Assembly (NCBI GenBank): GCA_964440915.1 | Contig: CAYTTV010000029.1 | Span: 1-47,444, forward strand | DNA length: 47,444 bases | From: CAMPJM01 sp964440915 | Lineage (GTDB): Bacteria; Bacteroidota; Bacteroidia; Cytophagales; Cyclobacteriaceae | Direction of reading: 5' to 3' | Shown: positions 1 to 7,936 of the stretch, piece after piece | How the letters are laid out: each line of letters opens with the position of its first letter | How positions within the stretch are numbered: position 1 is the first letter of the stretch | The notes under the pieces: generated by a model | The model's input: only the letters and a program-made list of their open reading frames with translations | Told to the model about the DNA's origin: nothing | The model's database searches: none | Made by a program: the position numbers and the translations under genes

Positions 1-13
1 GCCTTTTATCAAA

Positions 14-103
14 TTATTTCTTCTTGTGTCTGTTCTTTCTTAGACGCTTTTTCCTTTTGTGAGTAGAAATCTTATGACGTTTTCTTTTTTTACCGCAAGG
101 CAT
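14..103 (-). CDS. AURKAIP1/COX24-domain (mS38/bS22-like) small ribosomal protein
   Basis: This is a 29-residue, extremely basic protein that begins MPCGKKRKRHK and ends KNRHKKK. It matches my memory of the short COX24/AURKAIP1-domain proteins of Bacteroidota, which resemble the C-terminus of mitochondrial ribosomal protein mS38 and actinobacterial bS22, so a role on the small ribosomal subunit is likely. It is read on the minus strand from an ATG at 101-103 to a TAA at 14-16, 27 bp after the TPR gene, and may be co-transcribed with it. Almost every residue is Lys, Arg or His, which fits an RNA-binding tail. It is too short for most gene finders. Family assignment is by recall; the reading frame is seen directly. 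Confidence 0.8.
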   Translation of the reverse strand: MPCGKKRKRHKISTHKRKKRLRKNRHKKK

Positions 104-130
104 ATTGTATGAATTTTAATGTTAAAAATA

Positions 131-973
131 TTATTGAATCTCTTCCAGATACCCGTCCGCTGCAGCTTGAATCTCAGGGTCGCTATCTAGTGTTTTTACT
201 TTCTCAAATTGTTTCTTGGCCATTGTCTTTCTGCCGGCCTCAAAATAGCTCAAGCCTAAATAGAATTGTGCTTGAACATTTTCGGGATCCAAGCCGACCA
301 ATTGCTCGAATCTTTCAATGGCCCTATCATATTGATTAGACTGAATAGAAAGTACTCCCATGTTGTAAATAGCCCCCTTGTGATTTGGATCCTTTTCAAG
401 AATCTCTCTCAGTAAGGCAATGCCTTTCATGGGATCGGCAGAAGCAATATACGTCATGGCAAGATTTGCCTTGACGTTCAATAATGCTTCGCCACCTTCA
501 CGCCCCAGTACAATTTCGTAGTACTCTCTAGCCTTTTCTCCAAGCTGCTGCGACCTTTCGGGAGCAACAGCGTAGGTGTAAGCTTCATAATAAGCATCTC
601 CCGCTTTCAACAAGGCTTCCTGAGAAGGCACTTTATCAGCAGCAATAGCATAGTACTTTGCTGCACTGTCTAATTTGTTGTAACGCTTAAAGACAGTAGC
701 CAACGAATCCGCAAATATAGCACTTTTTTCGTTATCTGCATTACTTTTGTAATTTTCTCTTAAGTCGTTCAGGAGGGTCTCATCTTCTGGGGAAATCGTA
801 GTGTTGTGCATGGCATCAACTTCCGGAGATTGAGCCGTGACCCCTGAAGAGGCTTCTCCCGAGCTGGTCATTTCCACGTCGGCGGAATTGTCAACGACAA
901 CTTTGGGGAGTAAGAATATACCTATAATTAGCAGTATTGCAACTGCTGAAATGATGATTTTTGTTTTGGACAT
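131..973 (-). CDS. Membrane-anchored TPR repeat protein
   Basis: A 280-residue protein with one hydrophobic N-terminal segment (about residues 5-27) acting as a signal anchor, then a polar linker, then tetratricopeptide repeats from about residue 85 to the end. One clear repeat core is GAIYNMGVLSIQSNQYDRAI. TPR domains hold proteins together in the periplasm, and no enzymatic motif is present. It lies downstream of the HU gene on the same strand and 27 bp upstream of the COX24-like gene. A terminator-like hairpin with its U-tract touching the start codon separates it from HU, so it is either read through or has its own promoter inside HU. The exact function is unknown. Confidence 0.75.
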   Translation of the reverse strand: MSKTKIIISAVAILLIIGIFLLPKVVVDNSADVEMTSSGEASSGVTAQSPEVDAMHNTTISPEDETLLNDLRENYKSNADNEKSAIFADSLATVFKRYNKLDSAAKYYAIAADKVPSQEALLKAGDAYYEAYTYAVAPERSQQLGEKAREYYEIVLGREGGEALLNVKANLAMTYIASADPMKGIALLREILEKDPNHKGAIYNMGVLSIQSNQYDRAIERFEQLVGLDPENVQAQFYLGLSYFEAGRKTMAKKQFEKVKTLDSDPEIQAAADGYLEEIQ

Positions 974-1014
974 AAAAAAAGCCTTATCCGAAATTTGGCA
1001 TAACGGATTAAGGC
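974..1014 (-). terminator. Rho-independent terminator/attenuator between HU and TPR genes
   Basis: On the minus strand a roughly 10-bp stem (arms 1004-1014 and 981-990, one bulged base, 13-base loop) is followed by seven T residues (974-980). The T-run ends exactly at the ATG of the TPR gene (971-973). It should end most HU transcripts and leave some read-through into the TPR and COX24-like genes. Confidence 0.65.
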
Positions 1015-1028
1015 AGTTTAAGGTTTTG

Positions 1029-1331
1029 TTATTTCTGAGAAAGTTTCACCTTCTCACTCGTTTTAATTTTCTCAATAAAAGTTTTGGAAGGTTTAAAGCT
1101 AGGAATGTAATGCTCCTCAATAACTATCGCCGTATTTTTGGAAATGTTACGCGCGATTTTCCTTGCTCTTTTTTTGTTCACAAAGCTCCCAAATCCCCTG
1201 ACATAGATATTTTCTCCATTGGCCATCGAATTTTTAACTACGCTAAAAAAAGCCTCCACGGTGACTTGGACATCTGCCTTGTCAATCCCTGTCTTTTCTG
1301 AAATTTCCGATATTACCTCTGCTTTCGTCAC
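1029..1331 (-). CDS. HU/IHF-family DNA-binding protein
   Basis: A 100-residue histone-like protein. The N-terminus (MTKAEVISEISEKTGID) forms the helical dimer body. The sequence VRGFGSFVNKKRARKIARN is the classic HU/IHF beta-arm signature, in which GFGSF precedes the arm. HU proteins bend and compact DNA as dimers. The 10-residue tail after the core is basic. It is transcribed away from mutY, with a 256-bp intergenic region between them, and a terminator follows directly. The gene order HU-mutY-ssb is common in Bacteroidota. It is probably one of several HU paralogues, and which one cannot be told from here. Confidence 0.92.
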   Translation of the reverse strand: MTKAEVISEISEKTGIDKADVQVTVEAFFSVVKNSMANGENIYVRGFGSFVNKKRARKIARNISKNTAIVIEEHYIPSFKPSKTFIEKIKTSEKVKLSQK

Positions 1332-1587
1332 TTTATATGAATTTTAGATTTAACAATACACATTCCGTTATGATGTTTTGCTTAACATCATTTTTTCCTT
1401 TTGTTTGTAACCTTTTAATTTGGATTTTATAATTTATAATTGCTCTGTTCAGGAGCTTAATGATCCTTTGCTACTTTATTAGCAGCCACAAAGTTAAAGA
1501 GCAATACGTGAATTTAAAAGTTAAAAAAATCAAAAATATGAGCATACGTTATAATATTATTACGTCCTGTTATACCTTTTTTGTGCT

Positions 1588-2649
1588 ATGCTAAATGATA
1601 TGCGCTTTTCTGAGATTCTGCTGCAATGGTATCATGCTCATAAACGGGACTTGCCATGGCGCAATACACGGGATGCATATGTAATTTGGCTTTCAGAGGT
1701 GATTATGCAACAGACAAGGGTCAAGCAAGGACTGCCTTACTTCAATAAATTTTTGGAGACATTTCCAACAATAAGACAGCTTGCAGAGGCACAAGAAGTT
1801 AAGGTATTGAGACTGTGGCAAGGTCTAGGATATTATTCTAGAGCCAAAAACTTACATGCCTGTGCAAAGAATATAATGTATAACAGGGGTGGAAAGTTTC
1901 CAGAAAGCTATGATGATTTGCTTAAGCTGGAAGGAGTTGGGAAGTATACGGCAGCTGCTATTGCATCTTTTGCCTTCGATAAAAAGGTGGCTGTAGTAGA
2001 TGGCAATGTGTATAGGGTGCTTGCTCGAATATTTGGTTTGTCTGAAGATATAGCTTCCCCTTCGGGACAAAGGAGGTTCCAAGAATTTGCTCAGCAGCTA
2101 TTGCCAACCGAGCAAACGCCCGATTATAATCAAGCAATCATGGAGTTTGGAGCGCTGCATTGCACGCCTAGGCAGCCTCTATGCAGCAGCTGTGTATTTG
2201 CTACAGCCTGTTATGCCAATAAGCATGACGTTCATTATCAGCTACCCGTAAAGAGTAAGAAGGTAAAGGTAACCAATAGGTATTTTGATTTTGCGGTATT
2301 TAGATATGAGGGCACGTTATACCTTAAGAGGAGAGAAGGTAAAGATATATGGAACGGATTATACGATTTTCATTTGATAGAGTCAGACAGTATCAGGGAA
2401 GAGGGGGAGATCGCTGATGAAATCCTCGCCTGGCGGCCTGTCTCTGGGGAAGCAGTGGTGTCTGATATATCACACGTTTACAAACACATATTGACGCATC
2501 AACGCCTTTTTGCTCGCTTCTTTCTTGTGGACCTGAGCGAGCAGTTGAATGAATCTTGGGCGGGAATGAAACGGTATTCATTAGAAAAGGTGCAAAACCT
2601 TCCAAAGCCCATTTTGATCAATAATTATTTGTCAAAGAATATATTTTGA
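1588..2649 (+). CDS. mutY: A/G-specific adenine DNA glycosylase MutY
   Basis: A 353-residue base-excision repair enzyme that removes adenine mispaired with 8-oxoguanine. The catalytic Glu37 lies in WLSEVIMQQT. The helix-hairpin-helix (LEGVGKYTAAA, around 114-124) is followed by catalytic Asp138 in VVDGNVYRVLAR. Four cysteines (192, 199, 202, 208; spacing 6-2-5) form the [4Fe-4S] cluster. The C-terminal third (from about 230) is the NUDIX-like domain that recognises 8-oxoG, containing VSDISHVYKHILTHQRL. Length is normal. The start is the ATG at 1588; a second ATG four codons later is also possible. ssb follows 47 bp downstream on the same strand. Confidence 0.96.
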   Translation: MLNDMRFSEILLQWYHAHKRDLPWRNTRDAYVIWLSEVIMQQTRVKQGLPYFNKFLETFPTIRQLAEAQEVKVLRLWQGLGYYSRAKNLHACAKNIMYNRGGKFPESYDDLLKLEGVGKYTAAAIASFAFDKKVAVVDGNVYRVLARIFGLSEDIASPSGQRRFQEFAQQLLPTEQTPDYNQAIMEFGALHCTPRQPLCSSCVFATACYANKHDVHYQLPVKSKKVKVTNRYFDFAVFRYEGTLYLKRREGKDIWNGLYDFHLIESDSIREEGEIADEILAWRPVSGEAVVSDISHVYKHILTHQRLFARFFLVDLSEQLNESWAGMKRYSLEKVQNLPKPILINNYLSKNIF

Positions 2650-2696
2650 CTAAATTTATGCATGATCCTTAATTTTCACACTTTAAAATTAAAGCT

Positions 2697-3146
2697 ATGG
2701 CTGGAGTAAACAAAGTTATCTTAATTGGAAACCTAGGAAAAGATCCTGAGGTGAGACACCTTGACAATGGACGTGCCGTTGCAAACTTTTCGATGGCAAC
2801 GAGTGAAGTCTATACCAATAAAAGTGGGGAGCGCGTAACGAATACCGAATGGCACAATATAGTCATGTGGACGCCATTGGCAGAATTGGCTGAGAAATAC
2901 CTTAAAAAGGGTAACCAGCTATATGTTGAAGGAAAGTTGCAAACCCGAACTTACGACGACAAAGACGGGAATAGAAAATATATGACAGAGGTGGTTGTAT
3001 CAACTATGAACTTTCTTGGTTCTCGAGGTGATAGCAACGACAATGGCGGATCTAATACCGAAAACAAGCAGGATATGAGAGAAGCTAGCTCAGTATCGGG
3101 TGAGAGTATAAATATGGAGAATGCTTCGGACGACCTTCCTTTTTAG
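2697..3146 (+). CDS. ssb: Single-stranded DNA-binding protein
   Basis: A 149-residue SSB. Residues 1-110 form the OB fold, opening with MAGVNKVILIGNLGKDPEVR and including the WHNIVMW and YVEGKLQTR strands. A flexible Asn/Ser-rich linker leads to the acidic tip DDLPF, which recruits repair and replication proteins. It works as a tetramer coating single-stranded DNA in replication, recombination and repair. It follows mutY with a short spacer and is probably co-transcribed with it. A hairpin terminator lies about 50 bp downstream. In several Bacteroidota the next gene is gldE; here it is absent. Confidence 0.96.
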   Translation: MAGVNKVILIGNLGKDPEVRHLDNGRAVANFSMATSEVYTNKSGERVTNTEWHNIVMWTPLAELAEKYLKKGNQLYVEGKLQTRTYDDKDGNRKYMTEVVVSTMNFLGSRGDSNDNGGSNTENKQDMREASSVSGESINMENASDDLPF

Positions 3147-3195
3147 ACGTCCTACGAATTTTGAACTCGAACTATAGTTCCCTGCGTCATTTCTT

Positions 3196-3230
3196 TGTTG
3201 GCAGTATCTTTAGTGCTGCCAACAGCTTTT
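3196..3230 (+). terminator. Rho-independent terminator after ssb
   Basis: A 9-bp perfect stem (arms 3196-3204 and 3216-3224) with an 11-base loop is followed by a short T-run at 3227-3230. It sits 50 bp after the ssb stop and should end the mutY-ssb transcript. Confidence 0.6.
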
Positions 3231-3291
3231 GCTTTACTACATGCTGTGGTTTATCAGCGCTGGTACCTGACAGGGGACAGTTTTAAGACCT

Positions 3292-3310
3292 GAGAGAGAG
3301 AGAGAGAGAG
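3292..3310. repeat. GA dinucleotide microsatellite
   Basis: Nineteen bases of uninterrupted GA repeat lie in the ssb-gldD spacer, about 250 bp upstream of the gldD start. Such tracts can change length by replication slippage. It is not inside a recognised gene. Confidence 0.9.
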
Positions 3311-3558
3311 GCGAAACGCAGTGTTGACCCATGGTTGCAGATGGCGCATAGCCTGTCATGTATGTTAGGAATAGTCTTTCAGGGTATTAGTTTTTTAAGC
3401 ATGCACATCTTTAATTCCGGAGAAAACCACGCTGTTTCCCTTAAATGAGCCATACGATTAAGGGAGGGCCAGTGCCATTCCCTACCAAACAATCATTGAA
3501 TAATAGTTCAGCTCTCTTTGTTTTTTCGTAGATTTATTGCCAAATATCTGTGCCCCCT

Positions 3559-4137
3559 ATGAAACAATTATTTTTATCGGCTGCTATTTTCCTTGTGGTA
3601 GGAGCTTGCGCTCAAGATTACATGCCCAAGCCAAAAGGTTATAATAGAATTCCACTTCCTGAGCATGAGTATGTGCAACTCGCCGATTCCTTCCCATATC
3701 AATTTGAGTACTCTAAGTACGCCCACATTGTGTTCGACTCTTCTTGGATGAAGGAACCCTATTGGATAGATATTTATTATCCTGATTTTGTGGCCACTAT
3801 ACAAATCACTTATAAAACCATAGGAAACGACTCTGCAAAACTTCAAGAAGTGCTGAATGATTCCTATAGGTTGACTGCCAGGCATCAGGTCAAGGCTTAT
3901 GCCATTGAAGAAAGTATAATTCAGACTCCACGCAATCATACTGCTGTAGTAGCAGAGCTGAGTGGGGAAGTACCTACGCCGTTCCAATTTTATTCTACAG
4001 ATTCCGCACATCATTTTATAAGAGGGGCTTTATATTTTAGGACGGCTTCAAAAAACGACTCCCTAGCCCCTGTCATAGATTATGTAAAAAAGGACATTGT
4101 CCATATGCTGAACACGCTCGAGTGGAATGACAATTGA
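3559..4137 (+). CDS. gldD: Gliding motility lipoprotein GldD
   Basis: A 192-residue lipoprotein. The signal peptide ends in the lipobox VVGAC, with Cys17 as the lipidated residue. The mature part shows the GldD pattern: a PKPKGYNRIPLP stretch just after the Cys, then FEYSKYA, WIDIYYPDF and TIQITYK. GldD is needed for gliding and type IX secretion in Flavobacterium; its exact action is not known. The ATG at 3559 is preferred over an in-frame GTG at 3550 because it gives a compact signal peptide. recG follows 17 bp later. Its usual partner gldE is not next to it. Confidence 0.85.
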   Translation: MKQLFLSAAIFLVVGACAQDYMPKPKGYNRIPLPEHEYVQLADSFPYQFEYSKYAHIVFDSSWMKEPYWIDIYYPDFVATIQITYKTIGNDSAKLQEVLNDSYRLTARHQVKAYAIEESIIQTPRNHTAVVAELSGEVPTPFQFYSTDSAHHFIRGALYFRTASKNDSLAPVIDYVKKDIVHMLNTLEWNDN

Positions 4138-4154
4138 GCTTTACACATAGATAA

Positions 4155-6266
4155 ATGGCGGGCTTTTTTGATACAAAGGTTGAATTTTTAAAGGGAGTAG
4201 GACCTCAAAAGGCTGCATCCTTGCAAAAAGAACTGGGTATAGTCACCTTTCGGGATTTGATACAGCATTATCCTTTTCGCTATGAAGACCGCACCAAATT
4301 CTATAAAATCTCCCAACTTGATGATCAACTGCCTTTTGTACAGGTACGAGGCTATATTCGCCGGATCGAAACAATTGGGATGGGCAGAAAGCAGCGGCTG
4401 GTAGCTTATTTTAGTGACGAAACGGGGGAAATAGAGCTTGTTTGGTTCAAAGGACTACAGTATGTTGTCAAAAAATTGCGAATGGGCATTGAATATGTCG
4501 TTGTTGGCAAACCTTCAGCTTATGGTCATAAGATAAATATCACACATCCAGAACTTGAGCCTCTTGCAGAAAGTCATGAAGTACAGCGATATTTGCAGCC
4601 TGTTTATTCTACCACCGAACCGCTCAAGAAGAAATTCCTCGATAGCAAAGCGATCAGTAAGTTGCAAAAAGCACTTCTCCGTGAGGCCATGCCCAGAATT
4701 AGGGAGATTTTACCTGAAAATATCCTTGCCCAGTTTAAATTAATGGCGAAGGCTGAAGCCATAAAAAATATCCACTTTCCAGAAGATGCTAACGCCCTCC
4801 AAAATGCCAGGTTTAGGTTAAAGTTCGAAGAGTTATTTTATGTTCAACTAAGGTTGCTGAAACTCAAGCATGCTAGAATGGACAAGTTTAAAGGCCAAGT
4901 TTTCCAGGACCTCGCTTATCTTAATGCCTTCTATCATGAACATCTCCCTTTCGAGCTCACCACTGCCCAAAAAAGGGTGATCAAGGAGATATATGCAGAC
5001 ATGAAGTCGGGCAACCAGATGAATAGGCTGCTTCAAGGAGATGTGGGGAGCGGGAAGACCATGGTAGCATTTATATGCGCCCTCATGGCGATTGGAAGCG
5101 GTGCGCAGGTAGCACTCATGGCGCCGACGGAAATTCTAGCTGACCAACATTTTCAGGGTTTGCTTCCTTTTATTGATAAGATGGGCCTTAAAATGGCACT
5201 GCTTACAGGGTCTACCAAGCAGAAGGAAAGGAAAATAATACATGAGGCGCTTCAGAATGGGAGCTTGCATCTGTTGGTCGGCACTCATGCATTGCTTGAG
5301 GATGTAGTACAGTTTCACAATCTAGGTTTGGCTATAGTGGACGAGCAGCATAGATTCGGAGTGGCGCAGAGGGCAAAACTTTGGCAGAAGCACACCGAGT
5401 ATTTTCCTCATGTTCTGGTGATGACCGCTACACCTATTCCACGGACACTAGCCATGACTTTATATGGAGATTTAGATGTTTCTGTAATCGATGAATTGCC
5501 GGCTGGGAGGAAATCTATTCAGACTGTACATCGATATGAGTCGCATCGGCTAAAGGTATTCGGCTTTGTCAGGCAACAAATCCTGTTGGGGCGGCAAGTG
5601 TACATTGTTTATCCTTTAATTGAAGAATCTGAAAAACTTTCTGAGCAAACAGGAAAGGACTATAAAAATCTTATGGAGGGGTATGAAAGTATATGCCGCG
5701 CTTTCCCGGAGTTTAAGGTGAGCATTGTGCATGGCAAAATGAAAGCTGAAGACAAAGATTTTGAGATGCAGCGATTTGTGAAAGGAGAAACGCATATAAT
5801 GGTGGCAACTACTGTTATAGAAGTGGGCGTAAACGTGCCTAATGCCAGTGTGATGATCATCGAAAATGCAGAAAGGTTTGGTTTGGCGCAGCTTCATCAA
5901 TTACGGGGTAGGGTTGGGCGAGGGGCAGAGCAGTCTTATTGTATCCTTTTGAGCGATTATAAATTGACGAAGGAAAGCCGATTGAGATTGGAAACAATGG
6001 TACGCACCAACAATGGTTTTGAGATTGCCGATATGGACTTAAAACTACGGGGCCCTGGTGATCTGATGGGAACTCAACAAAGTGGCGTACTTGATTTGCT
6101 GATTGCTGATCTGGGCAAAGATGGGAAAATCCTGCAAGTGGCCAGAGATGCCGCAATACAGCTTTTACAAGATGACCCTGAGCTGATCCAAAAGCATAAT
6201 GATGCAATCAAGCAGCAATTGGAAAGTGTTGATCAGAAGGCTTTTAATTGGAGCAAGATCAGTTGA
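4155..6266 (+). CDS. recG: ATP-dependent DNA helicase RecG
   Basis: A 703-residue branch-migration helicase that rescues stalled forks and processes Holliday-like junctions. The N-terminal wedge/OB region covers about residues 1-260. The superfamily 2 motor follows, with Walker A GDVGSGKT near 295-302, the motif II variant DEQH near 396-399, motif III TATPIPRT, and motif VI with QLRGRVGRG. The C-terminal QQSGVLDLLIADL segment is RecG-specific. Length is slightly above the usual ~690. It starts 17 bp after gldD and is probably translated from the same transcript. Confidence 0.96.
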   Translation: MAGFFDTKVEFLKGVGPQKAASLQKELGIVTFRDLIQHYPFRYEDRTKFYKISQLDDQLPFVQVRGYIRRIETIGMGRKQRLVAYFSDETGEIELVWFKGLQYVVKKLRMGIEYVVVGKPSAYGHKINITHPELEPLAESHEVQRYLQPVYSTTEPLKKKFLDSKAISKLQKALLREAMPRIREILPENILAQFKLMAKAEAIKNIHFPEDANALQNARFRLKFEELFYVQLRLLKLKHARMDKFKGQVFQDLAYLNAFYHEHLPFELTTAQKRVIKEIYADMKSGNQMNRLLQGDVGSGKTMVAFICALMAIGSGAQVALMAPTEILADQHFQGLLPFIDKMGLKMALLTGSTKQKERKIIHEALQNGSLHLLVGTHALLEDVVQFHNLGLAIVDEQHRFGVAQRAKLWQKHTEYFPHVLVMTATPIPRTLAMTLYGDLDVSVIDELPAGRKSIQTVHRYESHRLKVFGFVRQQILLGRQVYIVYPLIEESEKLSEQTGKDYKNLMEGYESICRAFPEFKVSIVHGKMKAEDKDFEMQRFVKGETHIMVATTVIEVGVNVPNASVMIIENAERFGLAQLHQLRGRVGRGAEQSYCILLSDYKLTKESRLRLETMVRTNNGFEIADMDLKLRGPGDLMGTQQSGVLDLLIADLGKDGKILQVARDAAIQLLQDDPELIQKHNDAIKQQLESVDQKAFNWSKIS

Positions 6267-6319
6267 GGTGACTAGCTTATGCTGTCAGGCTCATTAATTG
6301 AACCAACGTTTAAACCAAG

Positions 6320-6353
6320 AAAAAAGGAGCTACAAATTCACTTGTAACTCCTT
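6320..6353 (-). terminator. Terminator downstream of tRNA-Val
   Basis: Near-perfect inverted repeat (arms 6324-6335 and 6342-6353, one mismatch). On the minus strand it is followed by a six-base T-run reading out of the stem. It lies 12 bp beyond the 3' end of tRNA-Val and should terminate it. Confidence 0.65.
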
Positions 6354-6364
6354 GATTATCAGTG

Positions 6365-6439
6365 TGGGCAATATTGGATTCGAACCAATGACCCCCAGCT
6401 TGTCGAGCTGGTGCTCTAAACCAACTGAGCTAATTGCCC
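6365..6439 (-). tRNA. tRNA-Val (anticodon GAC)
   Basis: A full cloverleaf is visible on the minus strand: acceptor arms GGGCAAT/ATTGCCC, D-arm TAGCTCAGTTGGTTTAGAGC, anticodon arm CCAGC-TCGACAA-GCTGG, and T-arm with GGTTCGAATCC. The anticodon is GAC (valine). The acceptor stem matches the Val tRNA recalled from other Bacteroidota. CCA is not encoded. Odd point: the base before the anticodon (position 33) reads C rather than the near-universal U. Confidence 0.9.
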
Positions 6440-6453
6440 GACGATTGAAGGCA

Positions 6454-6461
6454 CAAATATA
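6454..6461 (-). promoter_or_regulatory. Bacteroidota-type -7 element for tRNA-Val
   Basis: On the minus strand the motif TATATTTG matches the TAnnTTTG consensus, 15 bp upstream of the tRNA 5' end. No clear TTTG box is found at the expected distance, so this is a half-supported promoter. Confidence 0.4.
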
Positions 6462-6666
6462 ATAATTTCTGCAACAGAAAATAGACCAAGCGACCAAAGT
6501 TTTAAAGCAATCCTCTAATCAACCGAACTTTAATGCCTCAAATTCTGTTAATTCACTAGCTCCTAACTCATTCCAAAAATATCTCTAAAGCCACAGTTCA
6601 AAAGACGTGGTGTTTTTTTTGCTATTATTACTGGTACATCACCAATTCTAGGAGCTAAACGAATTT

Positions 6667-6825
6667 ATGTTACACTTTAAATATGTGAATATTATGAAAA
6701 CAAAATATGAAAAATTATACAGGTTTGGAACCAACTCTATTTTATTTGGAATGCCAAAAAAGAGCTCTCGCCTATTGTATCTTTTCTTAATAGGAGTGAT
6801 TATGCTAATAGGGTTAGTTTTTTAA
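6667..6825 (+). CDS. Possible 52-residue single-span membrane protein
   Basis: An open frame of 52 codons (or 43 codons if the second ATG at 6694 is used). The N-terminal half is basic and aromatic (YEKLYRFG); after a PKKSSR stretch comes one strongly hydrophobic segment, LLYLFLIGVIMLIGLVF, which ends the protein. That layout, positive residues then a terminal membrane span, is typical of small inner-membrane proteins. No ribosome-binding site stands out and no family was recognised. It may be a chance frame in AT-rich DNA. Confidence 0.35.
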   Translation: MLHFKYVNIMKTKYEKLYRFGTNSILFGMPKKSSRLLYLFLIGVIMLIGLVF

Positions 6826-6880
6826 GATAAAAATGCTAATTAAATTGTCTTTATAGCCAAAAATTTTTTAATTTTGGTTC

Positions 6881-7936
6881 ATGGACGATGATTACTTTAA
6901 AGGGCGTGGGGCCCAATTCAATACAAAAAATCCTTTCTTTGAAAACTCTTATGTAACAGAGCATCCAGAAGGCCTAGATGAGGCGCTTTACGCCTCTCCT
7001 AAAACCACTCTCTTTAAAGAAAACGCCCACAATATTGTCAATAAAGTAAAAAGCCCCGATTTAAGGTTCATGTATTCCGCCAATCCTTACCAAGGTTGTG
7101 AACATGGATGCATATATTGCTATGCTCGAAATTCACATCAATATTGGGGCTTTAGTGCAGGGATAGATTTCGAGAGTAAGATCATTGTTAAAGAGAATGC
7201 ACCTTCGTTATTGGAAAAGCAGTTTTTATCGAAAAATTGGGAGCCACATCCGATTTTGCTTTCCGGCAACACAGATTGCTATCAACCCATAGAAAAGAAA
7301 CTGAAGCTGACAAGAAGCATGTTAAAGGTTTTTGCTCGCTATGGTAATCCAGTGACCATAATTACCAAAAACGTGCTTATTATTAGGGATTTGGATATTC
7401 TGAAGGATCTAGCTTCAGAAGGATTGGTTCATGTAAATTTTTCGGTTACCACATTACAAGAAAAACTTAGGCGAGTGTTGGAGCCTAGGACGGCTACTGC
7501 TATCAATAAGTTGAAGGTGATTGAAAAGCTAAGCGCTGAAAATATTCCCACTGCCATTATGAACGCCCCTATTATTCCTGGTTTGAACATGGATGAAATA
7601 CCAGAAGTGATACGCAAAACATCAGAAGCAGGCGCAAGAGATGCAGGGTATACTGTCGTTAGATTGAATGGTAGTATAAAAGACCTGTTCCATGATTGGC
7701 TCTTTAAGAACTTCCCCGACCGAGCCCAAAAGGTGTGGCATCAAATCTGTGAGCTGCATGGAGGAGCTGTAAATGATTCAGCATGGGGAAGACGAATGAA
7801 AGGGGAAGGCCACATCGCTTCCACTATAAGGCAGCTCTTTATGGTTTCTAAGAAAAAGTATATGGGTCAAAAGGATATGCCTTCTCTTATAATATCTCGA
7901 TTCAGGAAAAAAGCCAATCTTGGTCTTTTCGATTAG
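6881..7936 (+). CDS. PA0069/SplB-like radical SAM protein
   Basis: A 351-residue radical S-adenosylmethionine protein. The [4Fe-4S] motif is Cys73-x3-Cys77-x2-Cys80 in GCEHGCIYCYAR. The motif spacing, the YSANPYQGC lead-in and the following YCYARNSH...GFSAG match the PA0069 / Rv2578c group, a spore-photoproduct-lyase-like family whose substrate is not established. The rest is a TIM-barrel half (LSGNTDCYQP, ITKN, VNFSVTT, APIIPGLN). The gene stands alone, with AT-rich spacers on both sides. I am sure of the family and unsure of the reaction. Confidence 0.88.
   Translation: MDDDYFKGRGAQFNTKNPFFENSYVTEHPEGLDEALYASPKTTLFKENAHNIVNKVKSPDLRFMYSANPYQGCEHGCIYCYARNSHQYWGFSAGIDFESKIIVKENAPSLLEKQFLSKNWEPHPILLSGNTDCYQPIEKKLKLTRSMLKVFARYGNPVTIITKNVLIIRDLDILKDLASEGLVHVNFSVTTLQEKLRRVLEPRTATAINKLKVIEKLSAENIPTAIMNAPIIPGLNMDEIPEVIRKTSEAGARDAGYTVVRLNGSIKDLFHDWLFKNFPDRAQKVWHQICELHGGAVNDSAWGRRMKGEGHIASTIRQLFMVSKKKYMGQKDMPSLIISRFRKKANLGLFD

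Larger units (their letters stand above)
3147..3549. other. 403-bp gene-free gap between ssb and gldD
   Basis: No convincing reading frame was found on either strand. The gap holds a terminator at 3196-3230, a (GA)n run at 3292-3310 and, just before that, a stretch reading TGACAGGGGACAGTTTTAA that vaguely resembles REP-type motifs recalled from other bacteria. The synteny suggests gldE once lay here. No remnant of GldE could be recognised by eye. Confidence 0.5.
6440..6880. other. 441-bp spacer between tRNA-Val and the radical SAM gene
   Basis: Apart from the tRNA promoter element and one short hydrophobic reading frame at 6667-6825 (listed separately), nothing recognisable is present. The composition is AT-rich. 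Confidence 0.5.

Noticed and set aside
1332..1587. Possible riboswitch or small RNA between HU and mutY
   Set aside because: Short partial inverted repeats only; no conserved riboswitch core could be recognised.
3255..3290. REP-like motif near the GA run as a mobile element
   Set aside because: Only one copy is present in the window, without a transposase or paired inverted copies, so a mobile-element call is not supported.
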